A DNA stretch of 64,000 bases from Isoetes taiwanensis (taxonomy: Eukaryota; Streptophyta; Lycopodiopsida; Isoetales; Isoetaceae): the NCBI GenBank assembly GCA_021234155.1, contig JAJEKV010000059.1:8996779-9060778 (forward strand), in the 5' to 3' direction. This document shows, piece by piece, positions 36,170-46,307 of the stretch; the stretch's first letter is position 1, and each line of letters starts with the position of its first letter. A model generated the notes under the pieces. It ran no database searches. It had not been told where the DNA came from and was given only the letters and a program-made list of their open reading frames with translations. The translations under genes were made by a program, and so were the position numbers.

Positions 36170-38269
36170 TCAAAAAAGAATAGTATTATCCCCATACCTG
36201 TATTTTTTAAGTTCACTTGTCATAGTGCTGATGTCATACTGTAGGCCTGGGAAATTCATGTCCTTGCATGCTTTGTACAGTGATCTCCAGACGTCCCTTT
36301 CTTTAAAACCTTTACTCATGAATATTTTAACCAGTTTGAATAGGTCTTCAGCAGCTAACAACGGGTTGCTATGCACGTATAGATAGGGCATAATTTGGGA
36401 CATGATCACATTGCAAGCCATTAAATATGGCCTGCATCCACACGAATGCACAAATCTGGATGCTTCAAAGGGTAACTTGTCCCTCTTATCGTATCTATAA
36501 GTGCAATATCTTCCTTTGAACCTATCAAGTACCTCAATTGTCATATTCAAGAAATTAGCTTTTCTCCCAATCTTATGCTCCTGCTCCAGTGGCCAATATT
36601 TCGTTTCATCTTTAATTTTGAGGATATTAAGATCATAGATAGACTCCAGCCCACTCCCGTTATTGATCAATCCTAGATATGATCTCATATGGTAACAGTT
36701 AATACCAATTAGATCATCCATGTATCTATATGTATTGCTAAAGGTAGAGGCCTCCATCATATTACCATTTCTGGCTAGATTTAGTATGAACTTCAGCTCG
36801 AACATGGCTAGATAGAGGTTACACCATGCAGGACTGCAAGGGAAGCCCATAGGTATACCTTTTACTTGTTTCCAAATACCTTCCCCCATGCCTAGAAAAC
36901 AATTATTCAGTAGCCATACGTTAATAATACAGAACAGTTCTTGGTCCAAGGGCAACCACTTTTTCCCTTTTGGTGCTGCCTGTTTCCATTTGACCACAAT
37001 GTTTGTACTGCCATTGAAGCAGTACCATAGTGAATACTTATTGTTCACTGCTCTTTGGCTTTTCCAAGTCAGATTGCAAACTTCCTGTATAATTGTACTG
37101 ATTCCTTGTTCCCCGTTTAAAGGAATGTTTTCAAAACATTTAGTGATGTCACAGACAAAGATATCATCAATCTGGTTTGGTAAATTGCATGCCAAATCAT
37201 AAATAGAATTTATGACCCATGACGCCTTGATTTTGTGCTGACTAAAGAGGTTAAACCCTGCACATTTTTCATGGCAGATTCTTGGCCATATCTCAAGTAT
37301 CGTGTTTAACCCAGCGGCAACAAGTGAAGCAATGCTAGAAAAAATGGTGCTATGCGCATTCGTGATCCATCGGTACTCACCCTTATGGGCCTTAAATATT
37401 CCTAGCAAATAAGGCAGTTCCGTCCCAGCCATGCAAATGTCCCCGACAAGCGTCCTGATTTCGTTTTCAATTTTCAAGGTAATATCCTTATTACTAGCTG
37501 AAATCCTCTCGAAATCAGGCCCGTTAAGCCTTTTATAAGCCTCTTCTCTTATGTGATGTGGACAGATAAAGGATGCATTATTTGCAGCCTTATCCACCCC
37601 AGAAATATACATATTGTTCATAAGCCAATTAATATTTCTCAAGACATCAGGGTCATTCATCAGAAACTTAGTTTTATTGTGCTTATTACTTTTAATAAGT
37701 TCTGATGCTGCCTGTTTGGCCTTACTGAAAATACCACTCTTACACATTTCAATTATAGGTCTATCACTTTCCTGAAAGGAAAATCTGTGTAAGGAGAAGA
37801 ACTGTTCAATAGTGATCCGTATTTCCCTTTTAAATTGCTGCAGTGTGAAGGGTTGGTCTGGGATGTGATTTAGTCCCAATTCAAAGCACTTTCTCAAAGA
37901 CTCATGATGCACGATACCCAAGTCTGTTGTACGAACATGGCCGATGTCCTGATCAATGTACTTTGCCAAAGTAGGATTTTTACAAGGACATATCAGAGCC
38001 TTATTTTCAGCAAAGACTATCTTAGGCTTGTAGAACATACTTTTGAGGTTTCTGATATATCTCCAGCCAAATGTGGAGTTCTCAAAGATCAATGTTCCCT
38101 TTTCCCCAAATGTCTCTTCGAGCTGTTCTTTAAAGAAACTGCCAATTTTCAGTTTACTAACTGCCCTTGAGAAGAAGCAGAAGTGTATAAACTTCCCTTT
38201 AGTCTTATCCTTTGAGAGGGTAAGCCTCCATTTTCCATCACTGTTTAGAACCAGAGTTCTCTTCATCAT
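36170..38269 (-). CDS. Penelope-like reverse transcriptase, no GIY-YIG domain
   Basis: Uninterrupted 699-aa ORF. The N-terminal third holds the motif IGHVRTTDLGIVHHESLR (about 109-126), like the HV-TGDL segment before the RT core of many Penelope-like elements. RT motifs follow in order: FKAHKGEYRWITNA (~292-305), FVCDITKCFENIPL with the first catalytic Asp (~371-384), GIPMGFPCSPAWCNLYLA (~471-488), YRYMDDLIGIN with the catalytic Asp pair (~514-524) and FLNMTIEV (~573-580). The C-terminal ~100 residues form a helical thumb-like region, and the protein ends without the GIY-YIG endonuclease, as in endonuclease-deficient PLEs (Athena/Coprina type). The enzyme would copy element RNA at a pre-existing DNA 3' end. 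The first ATG directly follows AAATTTCAG, a good splice acceptor, so the mRNA may be spliced here. Call as RT is firm; PLE clade assignment needs a tree. Confidence 0.85.
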   Translation of the reverse strand: MMKRTLVLNSDGKWRLTLSKDKTKGKFIHFCFFSRAVSKLKIGSFFKEQLEETFGEKGTLIFENSTFGWRYIRNLKSMFYKPKIVFAENKALICPCKNPTLAKYIDQDIGHVRTTDLGIVHHESLRKCFELGLNHIPDQPFTLQQFKREIRITIEQFFSLHRFSFQESDRPIIEMCKSGIFSKAKQAASELIKSNKHNKTKFLMNDPDVLRNINWLMNNMYISGVDKAANNASFICPHHIREEAYKRLNGPDFERISASNKDITLKIENEIRTLVGDICMAGTELPYLLGIFKAHKGEYRWITNAHSTIFSSIASLVAAGLNTILEIWPRICHEKCAGFNLFSQHKIKASWVINSIYDLACNLPNQIDDIFVCDITKCFENIPLNGEQGISTIIQEVCNLTWKSQRAVNNKYSLWYCFNGSTNIVVKWKQAAPKGKKWLPLDQELFCIINVWLLNNCFLGMGEGIWKQVKGIPMGFPCSPAWCNLYLAMFELKFILNLARNGNMMEASTFSNTYRYMDDLIGINCYHMRSYLGLINNGSGLESIYDLNILKIKDETKYWPLEQEHKIGRKANFLNMTIEVLDRFKGRYCTYRYDKRDKLPFEASRFVHSCGCRPYLMACNVIMSQIMPYLYVHSNPLLAAEDLFKLVKIFMSKGFKERDVWRSLYKACKDMNFPGLQYDISTMTSELKKYRYGDNTILF

Positions 38270-38620
38270 CTGAAATTTAGTAAAGTCTGATCAACTGATC
38301 CATTTAAGACGTAATGCCCTAGTAGGCATTGAATCATTACGGTTCATTTTAAAATACATTTGTGGAAATTAACCCTTTCCCCATTATTTTTTAAGAAGTA
38401 AACCAAGGAAAAGAATTGCTTGAGCTTAAAAAATATCATAAACACCTACTGCAACATGGAACTTTGAGAACAACACCTAGATAGATGTATACATCATCCG
38501 TGTAGAACTAAGATAAACATATTTAGGTAACAGCAAGTAATTAAGATGATAAAGAGCATTGCGAAACAAATGATGACTGTAAAACAGTAAATAGGTATTG
38601 CAAACTAACCTTAGAAACCT

Positions 38621-40264
38621 TCAAATATCAAACTCACGATTTGAGATGTCATAAGACCTGCTGCAGGAGGCATTGGTCTTTGTAACCGAGCGATCAGCAT
38701 ACTCAGAATCCTCCACGTTAATGACCTCATTGTTATAGTTGAAGGACGCCTTGGAAGCTTGAGAGTTACCCGTTTCAGGCCTAGTGTACAGCTTAGGTGG
38801 CATAATAATGGAACCACTGGGACTATCAGGTTCACTGAATCTTTTCCTATTATCAACAGTTTGTCCAGCATTGCTAAAATCCTGCTGCTTGCCAATAAGG
38901 AATTTGAGAGGTTTGATAGTCTTTTCCAGGATATCTGTGAGCTTTGTAGACCCAAATTCCAAGTTAAGCTCTGAGTTAGGGTCATCTGAGTACATGACCA
39001 CCATTTTATACATAATATCCCTTGCCCTAAGATATCCCACAAGTGCAATCACAGCAGTTTGCATAGGCTTTGTAGATAAAAAGGAGCAGAAGAAGCCAAA
39101 CCTTACCACAGTAGGCAGCGTGGGCCATGCAATGTCCAAGTTGTTCATTAAGAACCAAACGGCGTGATCCAGCCAAATGATAGTGTCAGGGCAATCCCCG
39201 TTTTCCTTAGCCGTTTTACCGCATGTGCATTTTACAAAAGGGCAGAAAGTTCGCCACATCTTCTTGATATAAAAGTCATGTCTTCTTTCATCCATCCGGG
39301 CTTGATGGCTTTTCTGCCCAATGCAGATTTTCTTACTGTTACTACAGGCCAGTCCAAGGCATTTGGCCGGGAAAGGCAGTATCACTTCCATTCTTTCAAC
39401 TCTCCGGATACAATTGTCGGCATCCTCATAAGCCTCTTTAAGGTTATTATCATTTAGATTGGCCAATTTTTTCCAGGATTCCAGACTGATCGGTGCCAAC
39501 ACTCCCAGATTCTTACTTCTCCAAAGAGCTTGTTTGTATTGTTCACCATGGGACTCAACCTCCCTTTGGGTCATAATGGGAAATCTGCCACAGTTGAACA
39601 GATTTAACATGGCAATAGGGGGCCTCTCATCCTCTTCAATCAGCCTGTTAGCATTTTCGTTGTTGTCACCCTCATTGTTAGCGGAAAATGCATTTCTGTA
39701 CTCTTCAGGCAGCATATTGACACTAAATAGGCAATTGCTGACTATAGTGCTAGGTGTCATTATGACTGGTGCAGCTGTGGTCTTTGCCCGGATTCTCCTA
39801 CTGTTATTGGGGGGAAAAGTAAATTTAACCCCATTAGCACGCTCAAGGGCAGTGAGCCCCTTGACAAAGATTTTTAAATTTGCAGCCTCCCTCTCGGTAG
39901 CATTAAATTGTGCCAATGGTAACCTTGTATAGCTGCTGTCGATCAGTTCTTTGCATGCATCCATGTCATACTCGACCTTAGCAAAACCAGCAACCAAAGT
40001 CAGGAAATTGCTCATCCCCATGTGTATGATAGCTGAGTGATCACTGTTTGGTACATTAGCCTCCATCTTGATGATATATTGGTGCAGACCAGAGTGCAAA
40101 ATACAAGATAGTACTGTTTGTACAGCAGAGTTTGGTGCAGGTCGTCCAAGCAGGTTGTAGCCATGCGTAATGAGCTCCGGGAACCAAATATTAGCAGCAG
40201 GAGGTCCATCACCAGTACTTTCATTAACAGTAGGTGTCTGCTTGCTGGAGTTAACAGCTCCTTC
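38621..40264 (-). CDS. PLE ORF1 protein, unknown function
   Basis: Open frame of about 547 codons from a splice acceptor (TCTTATAG|GAAGGAG at 40,264) to TGA at 38,621. The first in-frame ATG after the acceptor lies about 65 codons in, so translation probably starts in an upstream exon. Features: an N-terminal block WFPELITHGYNLLGRPAPNS then AVQTVLSCILHSGL, shared with the decayed family C ORF1 (52,165-52,711); a basic patch NSRRIRAK; a central Cys-rich segment (FCPFVKCTCGK...GDC, residues ~340-360); and a Ser/Asn-rich tail. No catalytic motif is recognised. ORF1 proteins of PLEs are poorly known and are presumed to be nucleic-acid-binding or structural. It lies 350 bp upstream of the RT, and a possible intron (donor AAG|GTTAGT near 38,607, acceptor at 38,270) separates them. 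Confidence 0.65.
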   Translation of the reverse strand, partial: EGAVNSSKQTPTVNESTGDGPPAANIWFPELITHGYNLLGRPAPNSAVQTVLSCILHSGLHQYIIKMEANVPNSDHSAIIHMGMSNFLTLVAGFAKVEYDMDACKELIDSSYTRLPLAQFNATEREAANLKIFVKGLTALERANGVKFTFPPNNSRRIRAKTTAAPVIMTPSTIVSNCLFSVNMLPEEYRNAFSANNEGDNNENANRLIEEDERPPIAMLNLFNCGRFPIMTQREVESHGEQYKQALWRSKNLGVLAPISLESWKKLANLNDNNLKEAYEDADNCIRRVERMEVILPFPAKCLGLACSNSKKICIGQKSHQARMDERRHDFYIKKMWRTFCPFVKCTCGKTAKENGDCPDTIIWLDHAVWFLMNNLDIAWPTLPTVVRFGFFCSFLSTKPMQTAVIALVGYLRARDIMYKMVVMYSDDPNSELNLEFGSTKLTDILEKTIKPLKFLIGKQQDFSNAGQTVDNRKRFSEPDSPSGSIIMPPKLYTRPETGNSQASKASFNYNNEVINVEDSEYADRSVTKTNASCSRSYDISNREFDI

Positions 40265-41082
40265 CTATAAGATTCAGTGTATGTTAGCTATAATAATCCC
40301 AACATTTGTTACTTGAGAATAATCGTATAAGTAACTGTAGAACTATGCATGCACAAGCATCATCAATAACAAGTGCAGAAACGAGACCTTATTTATGCCA
40401 AAAGAAACAAGTGCAAGTAAAACAAAAATCATATAGCATGGAACCACTTATAAGATCAAAACCGGTTAAACCAGTTAACTGAAGGCGCAGAATATATACA
40501 AGCCTGGGCCTGATCCAAAGACCAGTACCAGACATCTGACCAAGACCAGGATTTCCTAGTCAGGCCAGACTTATCAGTTCCATGTTTTATAATAAGGATA
40601 ACCTTATAAGGGTGCCATGCAGTCTGATTTCAACAACCATTTAGCAGAGAACATAAATTTGAGTTACAACCATATTTCACTATGTTTCCTTTTGCTATAA
40701 TGATGTTTCAAATTCAACGAACAGAGCAGTCACCATTTCTTACCATAAATAAGCCAAAGGTCTACAAAAACCACAGCACAGCAGTACCGAGTATAAATCA
40801 TAGCACATTAATACCACAAGCCATAAAACATTTTATAAAGTTTGATGCCTTCACAGATTTTCTTAAGAAACCAAATGCATTTCATGCTTTACAAAAACAG
40901 TGAACATTCTTCGAGATTTTTGCCAAAAATGAAATCTATTTAAGAAAAACCGTATTTCCATTAAAGCCATCCTTTTAACAAAAGCTTGCTTTCAAAAAGT
41001 CATCATAGAGTAAATAACAGCAAGAGTTATAGGCTTTTAGACATACCAAAATGCCTAGTTATGTAATAACACAAAAGATATA

Positions 41083-41341
41083 CTAATACTCAGCCAAGGA
41101 AGACAAAAATATGGCCTCAACGAGTTCAGCCTCATGCTTGACATAGCATTTGCTGCAATCAAGTTTAGGGTAGAGATAAAACCTGAATATCTTAAAGATG
41201 ATTTTCTGCTCAAGAAATTTCATGTCTTTTTTAACTGTTAAAACATTACTGAACCAAAAGTAATTGCTGGCGATACACTGCTCCGAGTGCTTCATGCAGT
41301 TAATAACTTGAGAGTAAGTAGATGAGATCCCGGTTACCTGC
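41083..41341 (-). CDS. Candidate second exon of family B 5' gene
   Basis: The frame opens at the conserved acceptor (TTGCAG|GTAACC, 41,341) as VTGISSTYSQVINCMKHSEQ and runs through FWFSNVLTVKKDMKFLEQK to IFLSSLAEY and a TAG. The two pLTR copies keep this frame with mainly conservative changes. No domain recognised; a small CSKC...KHE group could bind metal. It may be a 3' exon of the 133-aa ORF or a splice-variant end. Confidence 0.45.
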
Positions 41342-41388
41342 AATCCAATCAATCAAATATTAGCCAAAAAAGGGTAATAATGAAAGGG
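41332..41388 (-). promoter_or_regulatory. Conserved intron 3' end in family B pLTR
   Basis: Minus strand: CCTTTCATTATTACCCTT, TTGGCTAA (branch-point-like), then ATTGATTGGATTGCAG|GTAACC. Same module as in families A and C; the other family B copy is at 33,572-33,628. Confidence 0.6.
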
Positions 41389-41723
41389 ATTAGCAGGTAA
41401 GCAATGGAATCACATGGCTAAAAGCCCTTCAACCTTGAAACTTAAAAGATATGAAAGCAATGATAAGGGTATTAGTCACTGATTTCAGCAGCATTATTAC
41501 CAGAGTTGTTTATGTCAGAATATCATATCGGATTTATAATATAATCTAAGTAAACAGAAAAACTTGGAAATACATAAGGGATAGTGAAAACCTCCTGTGT
41601 GATAGACAGCCCATATACCATTAATGCAGTGTATGCTGGATAACTTTGCTGCACGATGTATTATATCATACAGACACAACTCAAAACTTAAAACTTACCA
41701 AGAAACAAAGTATACTTTTCTGT

Positions 41724-42125
41724 TTATATACTACCCCACCCATTCTTTATGTGATCATTTGGTACCATGTGAGAAAGCAAATGAACTATCAAATGAACCT
41801 GATTGAGTGGTACGCCATCTTCCTCCAGAAACTCGTCCACATCAGCAGCCAGGTTAATGTTGCTCCTAACATTTGGATTTGCAGGCAAACTGCTTTTTCC
41901 AGCAATTACTAAGCGGCATGCTTCAATACTGGAACCAGGTCGTTTCCCCAACACAGGCTTCTTGGCAGCATTGATGTTAATTCCTGCTTGCCTTGCCATA
42001 TCCTCTAGAACTGACTTCTTGATGGCAATACCATCATTCTTACAGTCTATTCCCTTCTCCCTTAGCATGCCAATGATATCAGCCTTTGTGGGCTTAACAT
42101 TGCCTGAACCCTCAGTTCTTGTCAT
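41724..42125 (-). CDS. Family B pLTR ORF, 133 aa, unknown (weakly SAP-like N-terminus)
   Basis: Starts MTRTEGSGNVKPTKADIIGM, with a helix-turn-helix-like run LREKGIDCKNDGIAIKK then SVLEDMARQAGI, somewhat like a SAP DNA-binding fold (helix, loop, helix). A basic Pro/Gly part (KKPVLGKRPGSSIEACR) follows, then an acidic end (DVDEFLEEDG). The last ~25 residues may be intron read-through: possible donors lie after DG and in LNQ (CAG|GTTCAT). With the acceptor at 41,341 this would make a two-exon gene at the 5' end of the element. Function not known. Confidence 0.45.
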   Translation of the reverse strand: MTRTEGSGNVKPTKADIIGMLREKGIDCKNDGIAIKKSVLEDMARQAGININAAKKPVLGKRPGSSIEACRLVIAGKSSLPANPNVRSNINLAADVDEFLEEDGVPLNQVHLIVHLLSHMVPNDHIKNGWGSI

Positions 42126-42520
42126 CGTAGCAAGATGTATGAAACCAAAAGGATAGTGAAAAATGTCAAGCGCTGCTTCCTTTCCTTAGTATCCCACAGT
42201 GTAAATTAATCAGCATATGGGCTTTATCTTATCAAGGTCGGTCTTGTCATCGTGCCCTTGACAAACTTAACCTTATTCTAATGACGGTTTGATAATAAGT
42301 AAAGAGGATCCAAGAATATGATAAGCATGATTCATCAATTTAATGTAAGCAGCAGTACGAGATTCAGCAATTTAATGCTAGCCGCAGTACAAGACCATAG
42401 CCTAATATTGCAAAATCACTAGATATATTAAGATCCATATGCTTGAACGCATTTAATTTAAATCCGCTTTATTAGAGTGGAGCCAGTAATCGTACCTCTC
42501 TATGTAGCCTGCAGCCAACC

Positions 42521-42715
42521 TTATGATTCCAAATTCCTTCCATATTTTGTCAAATCAGCCATCAAAATCACCTTATTCGGTCTGTATTTAAGCGTGTTCA
42601 AGGGGCCAGCCGGATCCTCTTTGCAATAAGCTGAAGTGGAAGATATTCTAAAGACACTTGATTCACAGAAACGTACCATAACTTTCAGCCGAAGCATGCC
42701 TCGGCAGTGCGCCAT
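42521..42715 (-). CDS. Short conserved pLTR ORF (64 aa)
   Basis: Kept in both pLTRs of family B. Contains RGMLRLKVMVRFCESS and KYRPNKVILMADLTKYGRN. It could be the first exon or an upstream ORF of the element mRNA. A CHG-prone stretch just before it blurs the start. No known relative. Confidence 0.3.
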   Translation of the reverse strand: MAHCRGMLRLKVMVRFCESSVFRISSTSAYCKEDPAGPLNTLKYRPNKVILMADLTKYGRNLES

Positions 42716-43729
42716 CCGTGTGATCTGTGCCGGAGTGAGGTCTCACCAAACCTTGCCCGCCACTAGACTGTTTTTGCACTCAAAACCCTAATGTAGACTT
42801 ACCAGATCCATCACATTCGCTAGGAATACCGTGTCATCGGATACGCTTATACCTCCGTATATAACTTTTAATTTTCAATAAATACGTTCATGTGTTTTAA
42901 ACCTAATATTCCTTGTCAGAATGTACTATGTAAGATACTGAAAATATCTCTTTCTTTTCTAAGGTATATCCTAATCAGCAGACCCCATAATGCTACAAAC
43001 AAATATTTCACCCGAAGTTACAAACTCACTTTAATTGCCCCAAATGTTAAAAGTTTTTAAGTGTGACCCGTGTAATTGGTCCAACACTAAATATCAATTG
43101 AATGCCAAACATCCACTAGTAGATTACCTCATTTGTGTTCGAAAATTACCTTGCTGATCAAGCACAAAGGTCCTGGTGACCTATAGCTTGTGATAGCTGC
43201 CACTACATATTGGCCAAGTCATGTCTAGAGATCAGTAATGCCTGAGATATTTCCAATGTCAATAATCATGCCAGGCCCTAAAAATAGGAGAGTATCCCAA
43301 AGGTCTCAAAGTGGAAGTTCATAGCATGCGCTAAAAATAGCAATTAGGAGGTTAAACCTGTGAATTTCATCCATATGGGCCTAAGCTGTCAGTTCAGAAT
43401 TCATAACTGTCAAGTTCACATGAGATGACCCAATAGCCCTTGGGTTTACCCTATCTTCAGCAGCAAATTGAATAAAACTTCATATGGGTAAAGATTTTTT
43501 CCGTTAGGTTATAACCCCTACAAAGTAAATATTACCTTTAAAATTATTAACTCTTACAGAGCCGGTTATTCTTTGATAGCTCAGAAAGACCTATGCACCA
43601 TATGATCCAAACAGACCTAGGTATTCAAAGGATTTCCAGAGATCAATATTGTTTGAGATATCTTCTTTGTCAACAATCGTACGAGGCCAAATAATCAAGT
43701 TCCATAGTGTGCCAAAGGCAGCCATTTGG

Positions 43730-43767
43730 ATATATATGTATATAGATATATATATATATATATATAT
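43730..43767. repeat. (TA)n tract joining family B and a family A fragment
   Basis: TA-rich run (with ATATATGTATATAGATA) between the family B pLTR start and the 3' end of the inverted family A fragment (CCGAAGCC on +). Confidence 0.8.
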
Positions 43768-44911
43768 CCGAAGCCTTTCCGTTCCCAGAACGTACAGACC
43801 ATTCCCTTGGCCTTAAACATTAAGCTTAAAGCCAAAGAGAACTTATCAGTCCCTAGTCAGACTAGGGGAGCCTTAGGAACCAATATCTTAAATCTTTAAA
43901 CTTTAGGAACCAATATCTTAAATCTTTAAACTTTAAGACATACAAGAAAAACCTATTTCATGCTGGTTTATAATCATAACCCATAAGCATGCTTATGCAA
44001 ATGTTCACCAATTCCGTGTAACTTGAATTTTGAATACACTGCTGTATTTAGAGGAATGCATTCTTAAGCATTTAATTTTGCAAATATTTGCATGTCAGTT
44101 TCTCTATGTGCTCAAATATAAGCGTAATTATACACTGGATATTTTTCTGGAAAAAACTCCAGGCTATGTATATTCAGATTATTAAATCTTGTACCATAAA
44201 CAACTGCTCAAAATCAATTCCAAATATTCTTTCTTCCATTAAACAGATTACAACAAGATAATAGATCAATCATTATTTCAAATCCATAGAACACAAGATA
44301 TTTATCCATAAATTCTGCTAATGCACTTAGCAGAATTAATGAAAGCAAAATTTTCCCTTATCTCAAATGTTGTTCCATAAGTTTGTATTACAGCATAATG
44401 GAAATATCAGAAATCTTAATACCCTTTTAAGTGTAAGGAACTTACATCTTAAACAATGTCTTTAAGCATATTTCTTGCTGAATATCGAAATTTCTTACCG
44501 AATATGTTCACTGCCAATTTCAAACTAAAAAAATAGAATCGGTTTTCCCTGACCAAATGTCAGCAGATGCGACTCCAGTCTTCAAGACTTCCAACAATCA
44601 CCAAATACGAGCATATTTGGAAGAGTAAAGTTGGTTACCTGCAGTCAATCAGTCTAGAGTTAGCCTGAGAAGGGTAAACTAGAAAGGAACTGACAGGTAA
44701 GCTATAACTTTACTCGGCTTATCGCCCTTTACCAAACATTATTTAAGAGCTCAAATAACTAACATTGTGTAGGTTTCAAAACCGTTCCATAATTATGCAG
44801 CAGTTAAATTCAAATGCTAAGTTAAACCATTGGCTTTTGCAGTAGGTTGCCATGACATGCTACTGTTTCTCCAGCCTGCTGAGTCAAATGATAAAGCAAC
44901 ATATAGGCAAG
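43768..44911 (-). mobile_element. 5'-truncated family A pLTR fragment
   Basis: Inverted relative to the array. On the minus strand it ends at ...AAAGGCTTCGG, the same 3' end as at 26,494, and is cut at its 5' side at CTTGCCTATATG, against the family C 3' end. It keeps clean CAG/CTG sites (GACTGCAGGTAACC, inverted, near 44,640) and is more diverged than the array units. A 32-bp tandem duplication (AGGAACCAATATCTTAAATC) lies at 43,873-43,937. 5' truncation with an intact 3' end is typical of target-primed reverse transcription. Confidence 0.7.
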
Positions 44912-45106
44912 ACATATATACTAGCTTCTCCTAGGATCTAATCTAGCAGAAGTTCTTACTCCAAACACTAACTCTCCGTAGAGCTTGAGATTTTGTCTAT
45001 CCTGGCGTTACCCAGGCCCAAACAATATTCCCTAGCTTGTGTGATGTTTTAGCAAATGTAGATTATGGTGTATTATTATAATAAATCATAAGCACACTTT
45101 TCCAAA

Positions 45107-45433
45107 ACAAGCCTAATGAGAACTAAATTTTTAGCCCCAGACCAAGCTTGTCCCATACAAAGTGCAGTGCTTTATCTTAACAAATGCAAATTATCTTATG
45201 AATCATAAACTCTTCTTGACATGCTCAAACGAGCCATACGCTCTTATGATATATGATCTTACGCATACGACCAGCTTAATGAAGACCAATTTTTTGGCCC
45301 CAGACCAAGCTATTCTTACACATAGACCAATACCCTTAATTATTAGTTGTATTCTCAGTCACACGCCCTTGTGTATTACCTAAAGTGCAAGATTAACTCG
45401 ATGAGGACCAAGTATTTAGTCCCATATCAAGTT
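45107..45433 (+). repeat. Three diverged copies of a stem-loop motif
   Basis: Each copy has an outer stem, then TAATGAG/GATGAG, an inner hairpin, and CCCCAGACC or similar before the outer stem closes: ACAAGC...GCTTGT (45,107-45,151; inner CTAA/TTAG), AGCTT...AAGCT (45,273-45,311; inner CCAA/TTGG) and AACT...AGTT (45,394-45,433; inner GGAC/GTCC). Base changes in the inner stems keep the pairing. The same trio is in the other pLTR (about 53,036-53,360). Drawn on the plus strand, opposite to the element's sense; the complement folds equally. Confidence 0.5.
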
Positions 45434-45974
45434 AGTCCTACAGAATAAGCTTGTACAATCCGCAGGGGAGGACTAGCAACAAATTCTTTACAAGCTGTGA
45501 GTGTCTATCATCATGACTCAGAATAAATCTCTATAATTCTTGTATGACATCATTCTTACAAAACTTGAATATCACTTGCATTAAGATCTTGATTATCAGC
45601 CATATAATAAAAAAGAAGACTCCACTTGCATTTTCACAAGGCTATCAAAGCAACCTATTTGTTCCAAATCAGTCTCTTATGACACAATTCCATGTAAAAC
45701 CAATGCATATAACATCCCACTTTTTTTTTTTTAAATTTTGTCACTTTGATTTCGATATTCTAATATTCCGATATCTAAATCATGTTCTTGACCATGAAGA
45801 CAAAAATCTAGAACAACTACAGGGCTGTTCTTAAAGGCAAAAATGATCAACACATTTGTATCCGCAATCAGCAAGTAAAAGTGAAGGTATCACCACTATG
45901 TTTCGCTACACAGCGCACTTCCACAATGCCATAATTACACCATCACATCTAACCACAAAAAGATGAGTTCTCCG

Positions 45975-46026
45975 TGTTACCTGTAGCCAAACCAATTGCA
46001 TGTTAGCCTGATAAGGGTAAACGCAA
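45975..46026 (-). promoter_or_regulatory. Conserved intron 3' end in family C pLTR
   Basis: Minus strand: GTTTACCCTTATCAGGCTAA then CATGCAATTGG and TTTGGCTACAG|GTAAC. Duplicate at 53,902-53,953, where the acceptor reads CTGCAG. Confidence 0.6.
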
Positions 46027-46307
46027 AGTAGCCGTCAGATAAGCAAAGAAGAGCTCAGTTTTTATCCTTTTCTTTAAGTGCAAAGATAGATCTAAGCAAG
46101 GCTCAAAACTGTCTTTTACAAAACCAGCTCTGTTATGTACAAATGAGACAGAAATCTTAGCCACAAAACTGCTCAAAAACACACAAACCAATAAATATGG
46201 ATATACAGCCCTAGTTTTCTTGTGTATCAGCTGCCATCATATTGGATCAGACTTTAAAACTGCATTTTCTTATAAAGAACATGACATCAAACCAGCTTAT
46301 TCTTATT

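Larger units (their letters stand above)
32731..43729 (-). mobile_element. Penelope-like retroelement, family B, ~11 kb, apparently complete
   Basis: Two direct repeats of about 3.25 kb (32,731-35,981 and 40,491-43,729) enclose ORF1 and a reverse transcriptase, all read on the minus strand. This is the pLTR-ORFs-pLTR layout of Penelope-like elements. No integrase, RNase H, protease or primer-binding site typical of LTR retrotransposons is seen. The left end abuts (TA)n, and so does the right end (43,730-43,767). Both ORFs are free of stops, so the copy is probably young; much of the difference between the pLTRs falls at CAG/CTG sites and may be artefact. Confidence 0.75.
40491..43729 (-). repeat. 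Family B upstream pLTR
   Basis: Direct repeat of 32,731-35,981 and generally the cleaner copy. On the minus strand it starts CCAAATGGCTGCC after (TA)n and ends CAGGCTTGTATATA. It carries three conserved short ORFs and the splice module. Confidence 0.85.

Noticed and set aside
36170-38269. RT from a plant pararetrovirus or LTR retrotransposon
   Set aside because: YMDD is shared, but there is no protease, RNase H, integrase or movement protein, and the N-terminal HVRTTDL block and motif A/B wording fit Penelope-like RTs.
32731-43729. Reading the 3.2-kb direct repeats as true LTRs
   Set aside because: They lack TG...CA ends, a primer-binding site and polypurine tract, and they begin and end in TA tracts.
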